A stretch of 64,000 bases of DNA, from NCBI RefSeq assembly GCF_025244845.1, contig NZ_CP104264.1, positions 806,001 through 870,000 on the forward strand. Direction: 5' to 3'. Made by a program: the position numbers and the translations under genes. This document shows, in pieces, positions 36,905-46,833 of the stretch. This DNA is from Arthrobacter sp. zg-Y1171. Lineage in GTDB: Bacteria > Actinomycetota > Actinomycetes > Actinomycetales > Micrococcaceae. How positions within the stretch are numbered: the stretch's first letter is position 1; the number at the start of each line of letters is the position of its first letter. Under the pieces are notes generated by a model, which saw nothing but the letters and a program-made list of their open reading frames with translations, did no database searches and had not been told where the DNA came from.

Positions 36905-38041
36905 ATGAGTAACGAAAAGCCACAAGCAGACACTGCGTCCGTTCTTGACCGTTTTTACGGGGTCATCCCGGCGGGCGGCGTCGGGACGCGACTTTGGCCC
37001 CTTTCCCGTGCGGCCGCACCCAAGTTCCTGCATGACCTGACAGGTTCGGGGTCCACCCTGATCCGGGCCACGTACGAGCGCCTCAGCCCGCTCAGCGGAG
37101 ACCGCGTCATGGTGGTGACCGGGGCCGTGCACCGGCAGGCCGTGCGGCAGCAGCTGCCCGAAATCTCCAACAAGAACCTGGTCCTGGAACTCGAGCCGAA
37201 GGATTCGGCCGCAGCGATCGGCCTTGCAGCGGCGATCCTCTACAAGCGGGATCCGCAGATCATCATGGGATCCTTCGCCGCAGACCAGGTCATTGCCCCC
37301 GTGGAGGTCTTCCAGGCCGCCGTCCGGGAAGCCGTGCACACCGCGGCGCAGGGATATATCGTCACCATCGGCATCGAACCCACGCATCCGTCCACCGGAT
37401 TCGGCTATATCCGTGCCGGCGAGCAGCTCCGGGTTGCCGGCGCACCGACCGCGCGCGCCGTGGTCGAGTTCGTGGAGAAACCGTCCGCGGACGTTGCGCA
37501 GACGTACCTGGACAGCGGCAGCTACAGCTGGAACGCCGGAATGTTCGTGGCCCCGGTGGACCTGATGCTCAAGCACCTGGAAGCCAATGAGCCGGTGCTC
37601 TACGCCGGCCTGATGGAAATCGCCGACGCCTGGGACACCACCCGCCGCCGCGAAGTGGTCCGTCGGGTCTGGCCCACGCTGCCAAAGATCGCCATTGACT
37701 ATGCCGTCGCTGAACCGGCGGCCGCAGCAGGCGACGTCGCAATGATCCCAGGCGCCTTCAGCTGGGACGATGTAGGCGACTTCGCCGCGATCGGCCGCCT
37801 GAACCCCGCAGCGGAAAACAGCAACCTGACGGTGATGGGGGAGGGCGCCCGCGTCTACTCCGAAAACGCCTCCGGGATAGTCGTCTCCGATACCAAGCGT
37901 GTCATTGCGCTGATCGGGATCGAGGACATCGTCATCGTGGACACACCCGACGCCCTGCTGGTGACCACCAAGGAACACGCGCAGGAAGTCAAGAAAGCCG
38001 TGGAACACCTGAAGGCCAGCGGCGACACCGACGTCCTGTAG
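36905..38041 (+). CDS. manC: mannose-1-phosphate guanylyltransferase
   Basis: 378 residues. It makes GDP-mannose from GTP and mannose-1-phosphate for cell-wall mannans, glycolipids and mannosylated proteins. The nucleotidyltransferase signature GGVGTRLWPLSR (residues 24-35) and the sugar-binding segment FVEKP (about 194-198) are present, as is GSYSWNAGMFV. It lacks the C-terminal isomerase domain of the bifunctional type, so phosphomannose isomerase must be elsewhere. ATG 36905 or the adjacent GTG 36902 is the start; neither has a strong ribosome site. It is divergent from sdhC. Confidence 0.92.
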   Translation: MSNEKPQADTASVLDRFYGVIPAGGVGTRLWPLSRAAAPKFLHDLTGSGSTLIRATYERLSPLSGDRVMVVTGAVHRQAVRQQLPEISNKNLVLELEPKDSAAAIGLAAAILYKRDPQIIMGSFAADQVIAPVEVFQAAVREAVHTAAQGYIVTIGIEPTHPSTGFGYIRAGEQLRVAGAPTARAVVEFVEKPSADVAQTYLDSGSYSWNAGMFVAPVDLMLKHLEANEPVLYAGLMEIADAWDTTRRREVVRRVWPTLPKIAIDYAVAEPAAAAGDVAMIPGAFSWDDVGDFAAIGRLNPAAENSNLTVMGEGARVYSENASGIVVSDTKRVIALIGIEDIVIVDTPDALLVTTKEHAQEVKKAVEHLKASGDTDVL

Positions 38042-38126
38042 GCCGTCCGCGGAACACCGTCACGCAGCGTCGTTTCCGGCGTCGCACATTCCCGTTTTGG
38101 CTCCGGAATTGGCTAACCTTGAGGTT

Positions 38127-39332
38127 GTGCAGACTATCCCTTTGAGCAATTCGCCAATCCCCTCAATACAGGGGAGCGTGGCGCCGCTCCTGGGCGGGTT
38201 GATCGAGTTCCGTCGGGACCTGCACTCGCATCCCGAGCTCTCGCATAAGGAATTCCGCACTACCGACCGCATTGTCGAAGCCCTGGAGCATGCAGGCCTG
38301 ACGCCGAAGCGACTCGACAACACGGGCGTTGTGGTGGACATCGGTGAGGGCCCCGTCCGCCTGGCGGTCCGGGCGGATATCGACGCCCTTCCCGTGCTGG
38401 AGGAGACCGGGCTGCCGTACGCCTCGGAGAACACCGGCATAGCCCATGCCTGCGGCCATGACATCCACACCACGGTGATGCTGGGCGTGGCCAAGGTGCT
38501 CGCAGGGTTCGACGCCGCCGGCCAGCTGGGCGGACGGGTGCGCGTTATCTTCCAGCCGGCCGAAGAAGTCATGCCGGGAGGCGCCCTCTCGGTGATCGAG
38601 CAGGGAGCCCTGGACGGTGTCCCGCGCGTCCTGGCCCTGCACTGCGACCCCCGGGTGGATGTGGGGCAGGTAGGCACCCGTATCGGCGCGATTACCTCGG
38701 CGTCAGACACCATCCGGATCGAACTCAGCGGCCGCGGCGGGCATACCTCCCGCCCGCACCTGACGGAGGACCTGGTCTTCGCGCTGGCCGAGATTGCCGT
38801 CAGTGTTCCGGCCGTGCTCTCCCGCCGCATCGACGTGCGCAGCGGTGTTTCCGTGGTGTGGGGGCAGATGCACGCAGGTTCCGCACCCAACGCCATTCCC
38901 GGACACGGATTCATGGCCGGCACCATGCGCTGCCTCGACGCCGAGGCCTGGCATGCCGCCGGAGAGCTGCTGGACAAGGTGGTTCGGGAAATCGCGGCGC
39001 CGTTCGGCGTCGACGTGCATCTGGAACACATCCGGGGCGTTCCCCCGGTTATCAACGCCGACGCCGAGATCAGCCTGATCGAAGCGGCGGCCCGCGCCGA
39101 ACTGGGCGAAGACGCCGTCGTGCTGGCCCCGCAGTCGATGGGCGGGGAGGACTTTGCCTGGATGACGCAGGCGGTTCCGGGCGCCCTGATGCGGCTTGGC
39201 ACACGTTCGCCGGGCGGGGAAACCTTCGATCTGCACCGCGGAGACTACAACCCGGATGAACGGGCTATCAGCTGCGGCGTAAGCGTGATGGCGGCGGCCG
39301 CCCTCCGCGCCGCCCGGGGCCTGCGGCACTGA
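38127..39332 (+). CDS. M20D family amidohydrolase/peptidase
   Basis: 401 residues. Metal and catalytic residues are in ACGHDIHTTVMLG, PAEEVMPGG, ALHCDP and MGGEDFAW, the full set of M20D enzymes (hippurate, N-acyl-amino-acid or auxin-conjugate hydrolases). The dimerisation domain carries the GRGGHTSRPH motif. The substrate is unknown. GTG 38127 is preferred over TTG 38097 because it fits a leaderless start behind a -10-like TAACCT (38114-38119); the initiation codon is otherwise uncertain. The protein has no signal peptide. Confidence 0.88.
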   Translation: MQTIPLSNSPIPSIQGSVAPLLGGLIEFRRDLHSHPELSHKEFRTTDRIVEALEHAGLTPKRLDNTGVVVDIGEGPVRLAVRADIDALPVLEETGLPYASENTGIAHACGHDIHTTVMLGVAKVLAGFDAAGQLGGRVRVIFQPAEEVMPGGALSVIEQGALDGVPRVLALHCDPRVDVGQVGTRIGAITSASDTIRIELSGRGGHTSRPHLTEDLVFALAEIAVSVPAVLSRRIDVRSGVSVVWGQMHAGSAPNAIPGHGFMAGTMRCLDAEAWHAAGELLDKVVREIAAPFGVDVHLEHIRGVPPVINADAEISLIEAAARAELGEDAVVLAPQSMGGEDFAWMTQAVPGALMRLGTRSPGGETFDLHRGDYNPDERAISCGVSVMAAAALRAARGLRH

Positions 39333-39459
39333 ATCAGCGGCGCCCGTCCGGACCTGCGGGCCCGCGTAACTTGGCGACACAATAGCGGCTGCCGCTGCGC
39401 ATGTGAACGGGGCGGGACCATATCAGCCCGGTTCAGGCCGGAAGTGCCCGTTTGATAAC

Positions 39460-39476
39460 AACATGTAAACAATGTT
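39460..39476. promoter_or_regulatory. AACAT-N7-ATGTT inverted repeat upstream of the nucleoside operon
   Basis: A 5-bp perfect inverted repeat with centre GTAAACA lies 146-162 bp upstream of the bmpA start, in an AT-rich patch of the 289-bp intergenic region. The gap also contains TTGGAC/TTGCCT and TATGTT-like promoter hexamers at suboptimal spacing (39492-39530), so the exact promoter is unclear. Confidence 0.4.
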
Positions 39477-39621
39477 CCACCAGCACCGGATTTGGACTTG
39501 GTGTTGCCTCCGACACATTATGGTTATGTTGCTGCGGTCCAACGACGGACGGAGCGCTGCGCCACACGCTGCACCTTCAAGGGCACCGTTCGGCGAAAAC
39601 CATTTCTTTTCTGGAGGAACA

Positions 39622-40710
39622 TTGAAGAATTACCCGCGCAGCTTTAAGCGCAACGCAGGCGTCTCCGCCGCCATGCTCGGCGTGTCAGCTCTCCTGCTTT
39701 CCGGCTGCGGTGCTGCACCGGAAGAGGAAGAAGGCGGCTCCGAGGCAGCCAACAGCGACTTCACCGGCTGCATTGTTTCCGACGCCGGTGGCTGGGATGA
39801 CCGCTCCTTCAACCAGTCCAGCTACGAAGGCCTGATGGCGGCGAAGGATTCCCTGGGCATCGAGACCCGCGACGCTGAGTCCCAGGCGCCCACCGACTTC
39901 ACGAACAACGTTGACAGCATGGTCCAGGCCGGCTGCGACCTGACCGTGACCGTCGGCTTCCTGCTCTCCGACGCCACGAAGGCCGCTGCCGAAGCGAACC
40001 CCGACGTGAACTTCGCGATCGTCGATGACAACGCCATCGAGCTCGACAACGTCAAGCCGATCATCTACGACACGGCCCAGGCAGCTTTCCTTGCCGGCTA
40101 CGTCGCTGCAGGCTCCTCCGAGACCGGCACCGTCGCTACCTACGGCGGCATGAACATCCCCACCGTCACCATCTTCATGGAGGGCTTCGCCCAGGGCGTT
40201 GAGTACTTCAACAAGGAGAACGGCAAGGACGTCAAGCTCCTCGGAGCTGACTCCTTCGTCGACAGCTTCGACAACCGTGCCGCAGGCAAGACCCTGACGC
40301 AGAACTTCATCAACGAAGGCGCCGACGTCATCATGCCCGTCGCCGGTCCGGTGGGCCTGGGCACCATGGAAGCCGTGGTCGAGGCCAACGAAGGCGGCAA
40401 GAACGTCCGCGCGGTCTGGGTTGACTCCGACGGATATGAGACCGCGGAAATCGGTCAGGAATTCATCCTGACCTCGGTCATGAAGCTGATGGGCGACGCA
40501 GTCGAGGACGTCATCACCGAGTCCACCGAAGACAACTTCAGCGCCGAGCCGTACGTGGGCACCCTGGAGAACGGCGGCGTCGACCTGGCACCGTTCCACG
40601 ACCAGGAAGCCAACGTCCCCGAAGAGGTCAAGTCCGCGGTCGAGGACCTGAAGGCCAAGATCATCTCCGGTGAGATCAAGATCGAATCCGAGTCCAGCCC
40701 GCAGCAGTAA
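39622..40710 (+). CDS. bmpA: BMP/PnrA family nucleoside-binding lipoprotein
   Basis: 362 residues. The signal peptide ends in LLLSGC with lipid-modified Cys29, then an acidic linker (PEEEEGGSEA) and the BMP domain. Conserved segments are VSDAGGWDDRSFNQSSYEG, VGFLLSDATKAAAE and VMPVAGPVGLGTM. It captures purine or pyrimidine nucleosides for the following ABC transporter. The start is TTG 39622, four to five bases after GGAGG (39613-39617); a longer frame to 39472 is rejected. A large hairpin after the gene probably makes this the most abundant product of the operon. Confidence 0.92.
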   Translation: MKNYPRSFKRNAGVSAAMLGVSALLLSGCGAAPEEEEGGSEAANSDFTGCIVSDAGGWDDRSFNQSSYEGLMAAKDSLGIETRDAESQAPTDFTNNVDSMVQAGCDLTVTVGFLLSDATKAAAEANPDVNFAIVDDNAIELDNVKPIIYDTAQAAFLAGYVAAGSSETGTVATYGGMNIPTVTIFMEGFAQGVEYFNKENGKDVKLLGADSFVDSFDNRAAGKTLTQNFINEGADVIMPVAGPVGLGTMEAVVEANEGGKNVRAVWVDSDGYETAEIGQEFILTSVMKLMGDAVEDVITESTEDNFSAEPYVGTLENGGVDLAPFHDQEANVPEEVKSAVEDLKAKIISGEIKIESESSPQQ

Positions 40711-40729
40711 CAGCGGACCGAACTGCCCT

Positions 40730-40782
40730 CAGACAACCGCCATGCCCCGCAGTTGCGACTGCCGGACATGGCGGTTTGTCTG
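40730..40782 (+). other. long hairpin between bmpA and the transporter genes
   Basis: CAGACAACCGCCATG pairs with CATGGCGGTTTGTCTG (one bulged T), and the loop holds a second stem GCAGT-TGCG-ACTGC. It follows the bmpA stop by 20 bases. There is no proper T-run, so it is more likely a partial terminator or mRNA stabiliser that raises the binding protein above the ATPase and permeases. Confidence 0.7.
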
Positions 40783-40839
40783 TGCCGGACAGCCCTACCT
40801 CCCACACAGCACTTTTTAGAACAGATTGGTTGGGGTTTT

Positions 40840-42402
40840 GTGAAACTCGAGCTTCAAGGCATCACCAAGCGATTCGGTTCGCTGGTAGCCAATGACCACA
40901 TCGACCTCGTGGTCGAGCCGGGGCAGGTACATAGCCTGCTCGGCGAGAACGGCGCCGGTAAATCGACGTTGATGAATGTCCTCTACGGCCTCTACGAGCC
41001 GACCGAGGGACAGATCCTCATCGACGGGCGACCGGTAACCTTCAGCGGCCCCTCGGATGCCATGGCCGCCGGCATCGGCATGGTGCACCAGCACTTCATG
41101 CTCGTACCGGTCTTTACCGTGGCCGAGAACGTGGCCCTGGGAAACGAAAAAACCCGGTTCGCCGGAATGCTGAACCTGGACGAAACCCGCCGCCGTATCC
41201 GGGAAATCTCGGACCAGTACGGGTTCGACGTCGACCCCGATGCCCTCGTGGAGGACCTGCCCGTCGGCGTCCAGCAGCGCGTGGAAATCATCAAGGCGCT
41301 GATCCGGGACGCTGAAGTCCTGATCCTCGACGAACCGACCGCCGTCCTTACCCCGCGCGAAACGGACGAACTGCTGGGCATCATGCGCCAGCTCACCAGT
41401 GACGGCAAGGGCGTCGTCTTCATCTCGCACAAGCTCCGCGAGGTCAAGGCCGTCTCCGACGTCATCACGGTAATCCGCCGCGGCAAGGTAGTCGGCTCCG
41501 CAGAACCCAGCGCCGGCACTACGGAACTTGCAGCACTGATGGTGGGCCGCTCGGTCAGCCTGAGCCTGGACAAGGCTCCGGCCGTCCCGGGCGAGGAGAC
41601 CTTCCGGGTGGAGAACCTCACGGTTGTCTCCGCGGGCGGCCAGCCGGTGGTTAACGGCCTGAGCTTCGGCATTGCCAAGGGCGAAATCCTTGCCGTTGCC
41701 GGTGTGCAGGGCAACGGCCAGACCGAGCTCACCGAAGCGGTCATGGGCCTGCAGGAACACGTGACCGGCTCCATCAAGCTGGACGGACGGGAACTCGTGG
41801 GCATGAAGACCCACAAGATCATCGACGCCGGTGTCGGCTTCGTCCCCGAGGACCGCAACGTGGACGGACTGGTCGGCACCTTCTCGGTTGCCGAAAACCT
41901 GGTCCTCAACCGCTATGACGAGCCGCCGTTTGCGCGCGGCCTGTCGATGAAGCCAGCGGTGGTCGGCGCCAACGCCGAGGAAAAGATCACCGAGTTCGAT
42001 ATCCGTACCCAGACTGCTGCCACCCCGGCGGGCACGCTGTCCGGCGGCAACCAGCAGAAGGTGGTTATGGCCAGGGAACTGTCCCGGCCGCTCTCACTGT
42101 TCATCGCCAGCCAGCCCACCCGCGGGGTGGACGTTGGTTCAATCGAATTCCTGCACCGGCGGATCATCGCCGAACGGGAAGCCGGCACGCCGGTGATGAT
42201 CGTGTCCACCGAACTGGACGAGGTCCTGGAGCTCGGTGACCGCATTGCCGTGCTGTACGGCGGCCGCCTGATGGGCATTGTGCCCGGCGGCACATCGCGG
42301 AATGTGCTGGGCCTGATGATGGCCGGCATGACCGCCGACGAGGCGCTGGCCCGAGAGGCCGCGCCCGAGGAAACACCAATTATTGAGGGAGGGGCGCAGT
42401 GA
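40840..42402 (+). CDS. nucleoside ABC transporter ATP-binding protein (YufO/NupA type)
   Basis: 520 residues with two nucleotide-binding domains. The first has Walker [10 protein letters not shown] (near residue 37) and Walker [17 protein letters not shown]. The second has signature LSGGNQQKV, but its Walker B reads [14 protein letters not shown], lacking the acidic pair. This degeneration is normal in the BMP-linked YufO/RnsB family. The start GTG 40840 has GGGG just upstream; a frame to 40753 overlaps the hairpin and is rejected. It overlaps the first permease by four bases. Confidence 0.92.
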   Translation: MKLELQGITKRFGSLVANDHIDLVVEPGQVHSLLGENGAGKSTLMNVLYGLYEPTEGQILIDGRPVTFSGPSDAMAAGIGMVHQHFMLVPVFTVAENVALGNEKTRFAGMLNLDETRRRIREISDQYGFDVDPDALVEDLPVGVQQRVEIIKALIRDAEVLILDEPTAVLTPRETDELLGIMRQLTSDGKGVVFISHKLREVKAVSDVITVIRRGKVVGSAEPSAGTTELAALMVGRSVSLSLDKAPAVPGEETFRVENLTVVSAGGQPVVNGLSFGIAKGEILAVAGVQGNGQTELTEAVMGLQEHVTGSIKLDGRELVGMKTHKIIDAGVGFVPEDRNVDGLVGTFSVAENLVLNRYDEPPFARGLSMKPAVVGANAEEKITEFDIRTQTAATPAGTLSGGNQQKVVMARELSRPLSLFIASQPTRGVDVGSIEFLHRRIIAEREAGTPVMIVSTELDEVLELGDRIAVLYGGRLMGIVPGGTSRNVLGLMMAGMTADEALAREAAPEETPIIEGGAQ

Positions 42403-43748
42403 GCCCGGAAAAGTCCACCACTGGTGGGCCAGCACCAGACCGCAAGATTTCGGCTGCCGACGAGGCACGCCTCGAAGTAGCTGCGGAGACGGCCGGAGGC
42501 CAGCTGGCGCCGCCCGCCGCCGCCGTCGGCAGCACCATCCTGCCGGAGCTGGACGCCCGTCGCGGCGTCCTCGAGCGGATCGTGACCGGAAACGGGCTGG
42601 TGTCCGTCCTCGCCGTCCTGATGGCCCTGGTTGTGGGCGGGGTGCTGATCGCCCTGACCAACGAGGAAGCCACCGAGGCAGCCGGCTACCTGTTCAACCG
42701 TCCCGGCGATTTCTTCGCCGCGGCCTGGGACGCGGCGGCCGGAGCGTACTACTCGCTCTTCCAGGGGTCGATCATCAACCTGGAGGCTGAGTCCTTCACC
42801 CGTGCGATCTACCCCCTCACCCAGACGCTGACCACCGCCACCCCGCTGATCTGCGCCGGCCTCGGCGTCGCGCTGGCGTTCCGTGCCGGCCTGTTCAACA
42901 TCGGTGCGCAGGGCCAGATCATCATCGGCGCCACACTGGCGGCGTGGGTCGGGTTCACCTGGCAGCTGCCCGCAGGGCTGCACATCCTCCTGGTGATCAT
43001 CGCCGGCCTGCTCGGCGGAGCCATCTGGGGCGGCATTGCAGGCCTGCTGAAGGCCCGCACGGGTGCCCACGAGGTGATCGTGACCATCATGCTCAACTAC
43101 GTGGCCATCCAGCTGGTGGCATTCCTGCTCACCACTCCCGGTTTCCAGCGGGAGGGCAGCAACAACCCGATCAGCCCGCTGCTGGTTGACAGTGCCATGT
43201 TCCCCAAGCTGTTCGGCGCTGACTTCCGCCTGCACTGGGGCTTCATCCTGGCGATTGCGGCCACGGTCTTCGTATGGTGGCTGCTCAACCGCTCCACCAT
43301 CGGGTTCGAACTGCGTGCCGTGGGCGCCAACCCCGACGCCGCCCGAAACGCCGGCATCAGCACCACGAAGGGCTACGTGGTGGTTATGCTCATCGCCGGC
43401 GCCCTGTCCGGCCTCGCCGGCGTGTCCCAGGTCTCCGGAACCGAGCGCGTGCTGACCACTGACGTGGCTGCCAGCTTCGGCTTTGACGCCATCACGGTGG
43501 CGCTGCTGGGCCGTTCGACGCCGTGGGGAACCTTCGCTGCCGGCCTGCTCTTCGGCGCCTTCCGCGCCGGAGGTGTCGCCATGCAGACCAACACCGGTAC
43601 CAGCATCGACATTGTCCTGGTGGTCCAGTCCCTGATCGTGCTGTTCATCGCGGCCCCGCCGCTGGTGCGTTCGCTGTTCAGGATCCCGCCGCCCGGAGCC
43701 TTCCGCTCCGCCCGCAAGCCCGCCGCAAGTGCCGGAGGAGCAGCATGA
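42399..43748 (+). CDS. nucleoside ABC transporter permease, first subunit (YufP type)
   Basis: 449 residues with a hydrophilic N-terminal 65 residues and about ten membrane helices. [31 protein letters not shown] and the cytoplasmic loop [17 protein letters not shown] are classic for this permease family. The GTG start overlaps the ATPase stop by four bases, and the stop overlaps the next start as ATGA. The N-terminal Ala/Pro/Glu-rich tail is longer than usual but has no recognised domain. Confidence 0.9.
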   Translation: MSPEKSTTGGPAPDRKISAADEARLEVAAETAGGQLAPPAAAVGSTILPELDARRGVLERIVTGNGLVSVLAVLMALVVGGVLIALTNEEATEAAGYLFNRPGDFFAAAWDAAAGAYYSLFQGSIINLEAESFTRAIYPLTQTLTTATPLICAGLGVALAFRAGLFNIGAQGQIIIGATLAAWVGFTWQLPAGLHILLVIIAGLLGGAIWGGIAGLLKARTGAHEVIVTIMLNYVAIQLVAFLLTTPGFQREGSNNPISPLLVDSAMFPKLFGADFRLHWGFILAIAATVFVWWLLNRSTIGFELRAVGANPDAARNAGISTTKGYVVVMLIAGALSGLAGVSQVSGTERVLTTDVAASFGFDAITVALLGRSTPWGTFAAGLLFGAFRAGGVAMQTNTGTSIDIVLVVQSLIVLFIAAPPLVRSLFRIPPPGAFRSARKPAASAGGAA

Positions 43749-45034
43749 GCACCGCAACCACCACCACCCCCGCGCTGAACCCGGCGCCCGCCACACTTGT
43801 GCGCAGCTGGAAAACACCCATCCTGCTGGGCGTGCTCGCCCTGTTGTCCCTGGTGTTCTTCGCCTTCGGGGCCCCGGCCACCGACGTCACCTTCCGACTG
43901 ACCGACCCCGGGGCGGCCATCACGCTGCCGGACCTGGTGTTCTCCGCCAAGGCTTTCGGCTGGGCAGGCGCAATCGTGCTCGTCCTGGCCGCTGCCTGGG
44001 CCTTCGTCCTCGTCCGGTCGGGGCGGCGCCTGCCGCTCTGGCTCCCGGTGATTTTCGGCGTCGTGTTCGTGGCGGCGTTCCTCTCCTGGTCCGTCGGCAG
44101 TGCAGGCACCCCCAACATCGCCCTCTACGGACTCCTTGCCGGCAGCATCACCCTGGCCGTGCCGCTGATCTTCGGTTCGCTCTCGGGCGTCCTGTGTGAG
44201 CGCGTCGGCGTGGTCAACATCGCCATCGAGGGCCAGCTCCTCTTCGGCGCCTTTGCCGCCGCAGTGGCCGGCACTGTCTCCGGCAGCGCCTTCGTCGGTC
44301 TGCTGGCAGCAGCCGTTGCCGGTGTGCTCGTCTCCCTGGTGCTGGCAGTCTTCAGCATCAAGTACGTGGTCAACCAGGTCATCGTGGGCGTCGTGCTGAA
44401 CGTGCTCGTGTCCGGCCTCACCGGTTTCCTCTTCTCCACCGTGCTCAGCGCGAACCCGTCGGAACTGAACTCGGCGCCGCGCCTGCCGAACATCCGGATC
44501 CCGTTCCTGGCAGACATCCCGATCATCGGACCGATCCTGTTCGACCAGTCGCTGATCGGCTACCTGATGTACTTCGCTGTTGCCGCGGTCTACTTCGGGC
44601 TGTTCCACACCCGTTGGGGCCTGCGTACCCGTGCAGTCGGAGAACATCCCAAGGCGGCCGACACCCTGGGCGTCAACGTCAACCGGACCCGGTTCACCAA
44701 CGTGCTGCTCGCCGGCGCGGTGGCCGGCGTCGGCGGGTCGTTCTTCACCCTCGTATCGGTCTCCAGCTTCGGCCAGGACATGACCGGCGGCCAGGGCTAC
44801 ATTGCCCTCGCGGCCCTCATCCTGGGCCGTTGGAACCCGCTCGGTGCCGCAGCCGCGGCCCTGCTGTTCGGCTTTGCCACGAACCTGCAGTACGTCCTGG
44901 GCCTGCTGGGTACCCCGGTGCCCAGCCAGTTCCTGTCGATGCTGCCCTACGTAGTGACGATCTTCGCGGTGGCCGGCGTCGTGGGCAAGTCCCGCGGACC
45001 GGCTGCCAGCGGCGTGCCCTACATCAAGGGATAG
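43745..45034 (+). CDS. nucleoside ABC transporter permease, second subunit (YufQ type)
   Basis: 429 residues. The family permease core starts near residue 130 (AVPLIFGSLSGVLCERVG, VNIAIEGQLLFGAFAA) after two or three extra N-terminal helices. LRTRAVGEHPKAADTLGVN is the ATPase-coupling loop. A periplasmic loop near residues 235-260 contains Pro-rich residues. It overlaps the preceding permease gene by four bases. Two hairpins separate it from cdd, yet the operon logic continues into nucleoside catabolism. Confidence 0.9.
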   Translation: MSTATTTTPALNPAPATLVRSWKTPILLGVLALLSLVFFAFGAPATDVTFRLTDPGAAITLPDLVFSAKAFGWAGAIVLVLAAAWAFVLVRSGRRLPLWLPVIFGVVFVAAFLSWSVGSAGTPNIALYGLLAGSITLAVPLIFGSLSGVLCERVGVVNIAIEGQLLFGAFAAAVAGTVSGSAFVGLLAAAVAGVLVSLVLAVFSIKYVVNQVIVGVVLNVLVSGLTGFLFSTVLSANPSELNSAPRLPNIRIPFLADIPIIGPILFDQSLIGYLMYFAVAAVYFGLFHTRWGLRTRAVGEHPKAADTLGVNVNRTRFTNVLLAGAVAGVGGSFFTLVSVSSFGQDMTGGQGYIALAALILGRWNPLGAAAAALLFGFATNLQYVLGLLGTPVPSQFLSMLPYVVTIFAVAGVVGKSRGPAASGVPYIKG

Positions 45035-45042
45035 CTCTCAGG

Positions 45043-45076
45043 GGGACCTGCTGCCGGGAAGCCGGCGGCAGGTCCC
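45043..45076 (+). terminator. terminator or attenuator after the permease genes
   Basis: A 15-bp stem (one G-U pair) with a 4-base loop starts eight bases after the permease stop and is followed by TCTT. It is the first of two tandem hairpins before cdd. Confidence 0.65.
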
Positions 45077-45080
45077 TCTT

Positions 45081-45108
45081 GGTTTCCGGTCCGACCGGAC
45101 CGGAAACC
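45081..45108 (+). other. second hairpin directly before the cdd ribosome site
   Basis: A perfect 12-bp stem (GGTTTCCGGTCC and its complement) with a 4-base loop ends five bases before GGAAGGAAG, the cdd ribosome site. Together with the preceding hairpin it could lower or delay cdd-deoA expression or protect the downstream mRNA end after processing. Confidence 0.6.
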
Positions 45109-45124
45109 CAATTGGAAGGAAGAC

Positions 45125-45541
45125 ATGACACAGACGACCCCCGGCCAGGTGGACTGGGACCAGCTCCTGGAAACCGCACGCGCGGCCCTGGCCCACGCCT
45201 ACGTGCCCTACTCGAAGTATCCGGTGGGTGCCGCGGCGCTTACCGACGACGGCCGGATCGTTTCCGGCTGCAACATCGAAAACGCCTCCTACGGGCTGAC
45301 TCTGTGCGCAGAATGTTCAATGATCAGCCAGCTGCGCATGACCGGCGGCGGCCGCTTGGCCGCCTTCGCCTGCGTGGACGGCTCCGGCAATGTCCTCATG
45401 CCGTGTGGCCGCTGCCGGCAGTTGCTCTACGAATTCCGGGCACCGGGCATGCAGTTGATGACAGTAAGCGGGATCAAAAGCATGGACGAAGTCCTGCCGG
45501 ATGCTTTTGGACCGCAGCACCTCGAAGGGCAGGACAAATAA
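45125..45541 (+). CDS. cdd: cytidine deaminase
   Basis: 138-residue tetrameric-type zinc enzyme converting cytidine and deoxycytidine to uridine and deoxyuridine. Zinc ligands are in LCAECSMI and MPCGRCRQLL, the substrate motif is CNIENASYGLTLC, and the N-terminal VPYSKYPVGAA is typical. GGAAGGAAG precedes the ATG. With deoA two bases downstream it processes nucleosides brought in by the upstream transporter. Confidence 0.95.
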   Translation: MTQTTPGQVDWDQLLETARAALAHAYVPYSKYPVGAAALTDDGRIVSGCNIENASYGLTLCAECSMISQLRMTGGGRLAAFACVDGSGNVLMPCGRCRQLLYEFRAPGMQLMTVSGIKSMDEVLPDAFGPQHLEGQDK

Positions 45542-45543
45542 AC

Positions 45544-46833
45544 ATGAGCGCTGAAAAGTTCGACGCCGTAGACATCATCGGAATCAAGCGGGACCGGGGC
45601 ACCCTGAGCCCGGAACAGATTGACTGGACCATCGACGCGTACACCCGCGGAGCAATCGCGGACGAACAGATGGCCGCGCTGAACATGGCCATCCTGCTCA
45701 ACGGCATGAGCCGGGCGGAAATCTCCCGGTGGACCACCGCCATGATCAATTCGGGGGAGCGGATGGACTTCTCCTCCCTCGGAAAACCCACTTCGGACAA
45801 GCACTCCACCGGCGGTGTGGGGGACAAGATCACCCTCCCGCTGGCACCCCTGGTGGCTGTTTTCGGTGTTGCCGTCCCGCAGCTCTCCGGCCGCGGGCTG
45901 GGCCACACCGGCGGCACCCTGGACAAGCTCGAAGCCATCCCCGGGTGGCAGGCCGCCCTGACCAACGACGCCCTGATGGCCCAGCTGCGCGACGTCGGCG
46001 CTGTCATCTGTGCAGCGGGTGCCGGACTGGCTCCGGCCGACAAGAAGCTGTACTCGCTGCGCGACGTCACGGGAACCGTGGAAGCCATCCCGCTGATCGC
46101 TTCCTCGATCATGAGCAAGAAGATCGCCGAAGGCACGGGTTCGCTGGTGCTCGACGTCAAGGTCGGAAGCGGCGCATTCATGAAGACCGAAGCCCGCGCC
46201 CGTGAACTGGCCGAGACCATGGTGGCCCTGGGCAAGGACGCCGGCGTAAACACGGTGGCCCTGCTGACCGACATGTCCACGCCGCTGGGCCTGACGGCCG
46301 GCAACGCCATCGAGGTGCAGGAGTCCGTGGACGTCCTTGCCGGCGGCGGCCCCGAGGACGTCGTGGAACTCACCCTGGCCCTGGCCCGGGAGATGCTCAC
46401 GGCTGCCGGGCAGCCCGATGCCGACCCGGAAGCAGCACTGAAGGACGGCCGTGCCATGGACGTCTGGCGCCGGATGATCTCCGCGCAGGGCGGCGATCCG
46501 AATGCTGCGCTTCCGGTGGCCCGCGAATCCGAAACCATCTACGCGCCCGCCGACGGTGTGCTGGTGGAACTCGATGCCCTCTCCGTAGGCGTTGCAGCTT
46601 GGCGCCTTGGTGCCGGGCGTGCCCGCAAGGAAGACGCGGTCCAGGCCGGTGCCGGCGTCGTTATGCATGCCAAGCCGGGCGCCGTCGTCCGGGCCGGTGA
46701 GCCGCTGATGACGCTGCTGACCGACACCCCCGAAAAGTTCGACCGGGCGCGCGAAGCACTGGCCGACGCCGTCGTCGTTGCCCCCGAGGGGTCGCGTCCG
46801 GCCCGGAAGCTGATCATCGACCGGATCAGCTAG
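45544..46833 (+). CDS. deoA: thymidine phosphorylase
   Basis: 429 residues; cleaves thymidine and deoxyuridine with phosphate to base and deoxyribose-1-phosphate. KHSTGGVGDKITL (phosphate site), LSGRGLGHTGGTLDKLE and KVGSGAFMK are the pyrimidine-nucleoside-phosphorylase signatures. The C-terminal biotin-carrier-like domain (GAGVVMHAKPGAVVRAGEPL) is also present. The start is ATG 45544, three bases after the cdd stop; a frame reaching back into the permease gene (44614) is rejected. Confidence 0.95.
   Translation: MSAEKFDAVDIIGIKRDRGTLSPEQIDWTIDAYTRGAIADEQMAALNMAILLNGMSRAEISRWTTAMINSGERMDFSSLGKPTSDKHSTGGVGDKITLPLAPLVAVFGVAVPQLSGRGLGHTGGTLDKLEAIPGWQAALTNDALMAQLRDVGAVICAAGAGLAPADKKLYSLRDVTGTVEAIPLIASSIMSKKIAEGTGSLVLDVKVGSGAFMKTEARARELAETMVALGKDAGVNTVALLTDMSTPLGLTAGNAIEVQESVDVLAGGGPEDVVELTLALAREMLTAAGQPDADPEAALKDGRAMDVWRRMISAQGGDPNAALPVARESETIYAPADGVLVELDALSVGVAAWRLGAGRARKEDAVQAGAGVVMHAKPGAVVRAGEPLMTLLTDTPEKFDRAREALADAVVVAPEGSRPARKLIIDRIS

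Noticed and set aside
42080..42150. Broken second ATPase domain in the nucleoside transporter (SQPTRG instead of DEPTRG)
   Set aside because: Loss of the acidic Walker B residues is the normal state in the BMP-linked ATPase family.
41913..43817. A 634-residue minus-strand open frame under the nucleoside permease
   Set aside because: Low-complexity Gln/Gly/Arg-rich translation without domains, overlapping a well-supported permease gene.
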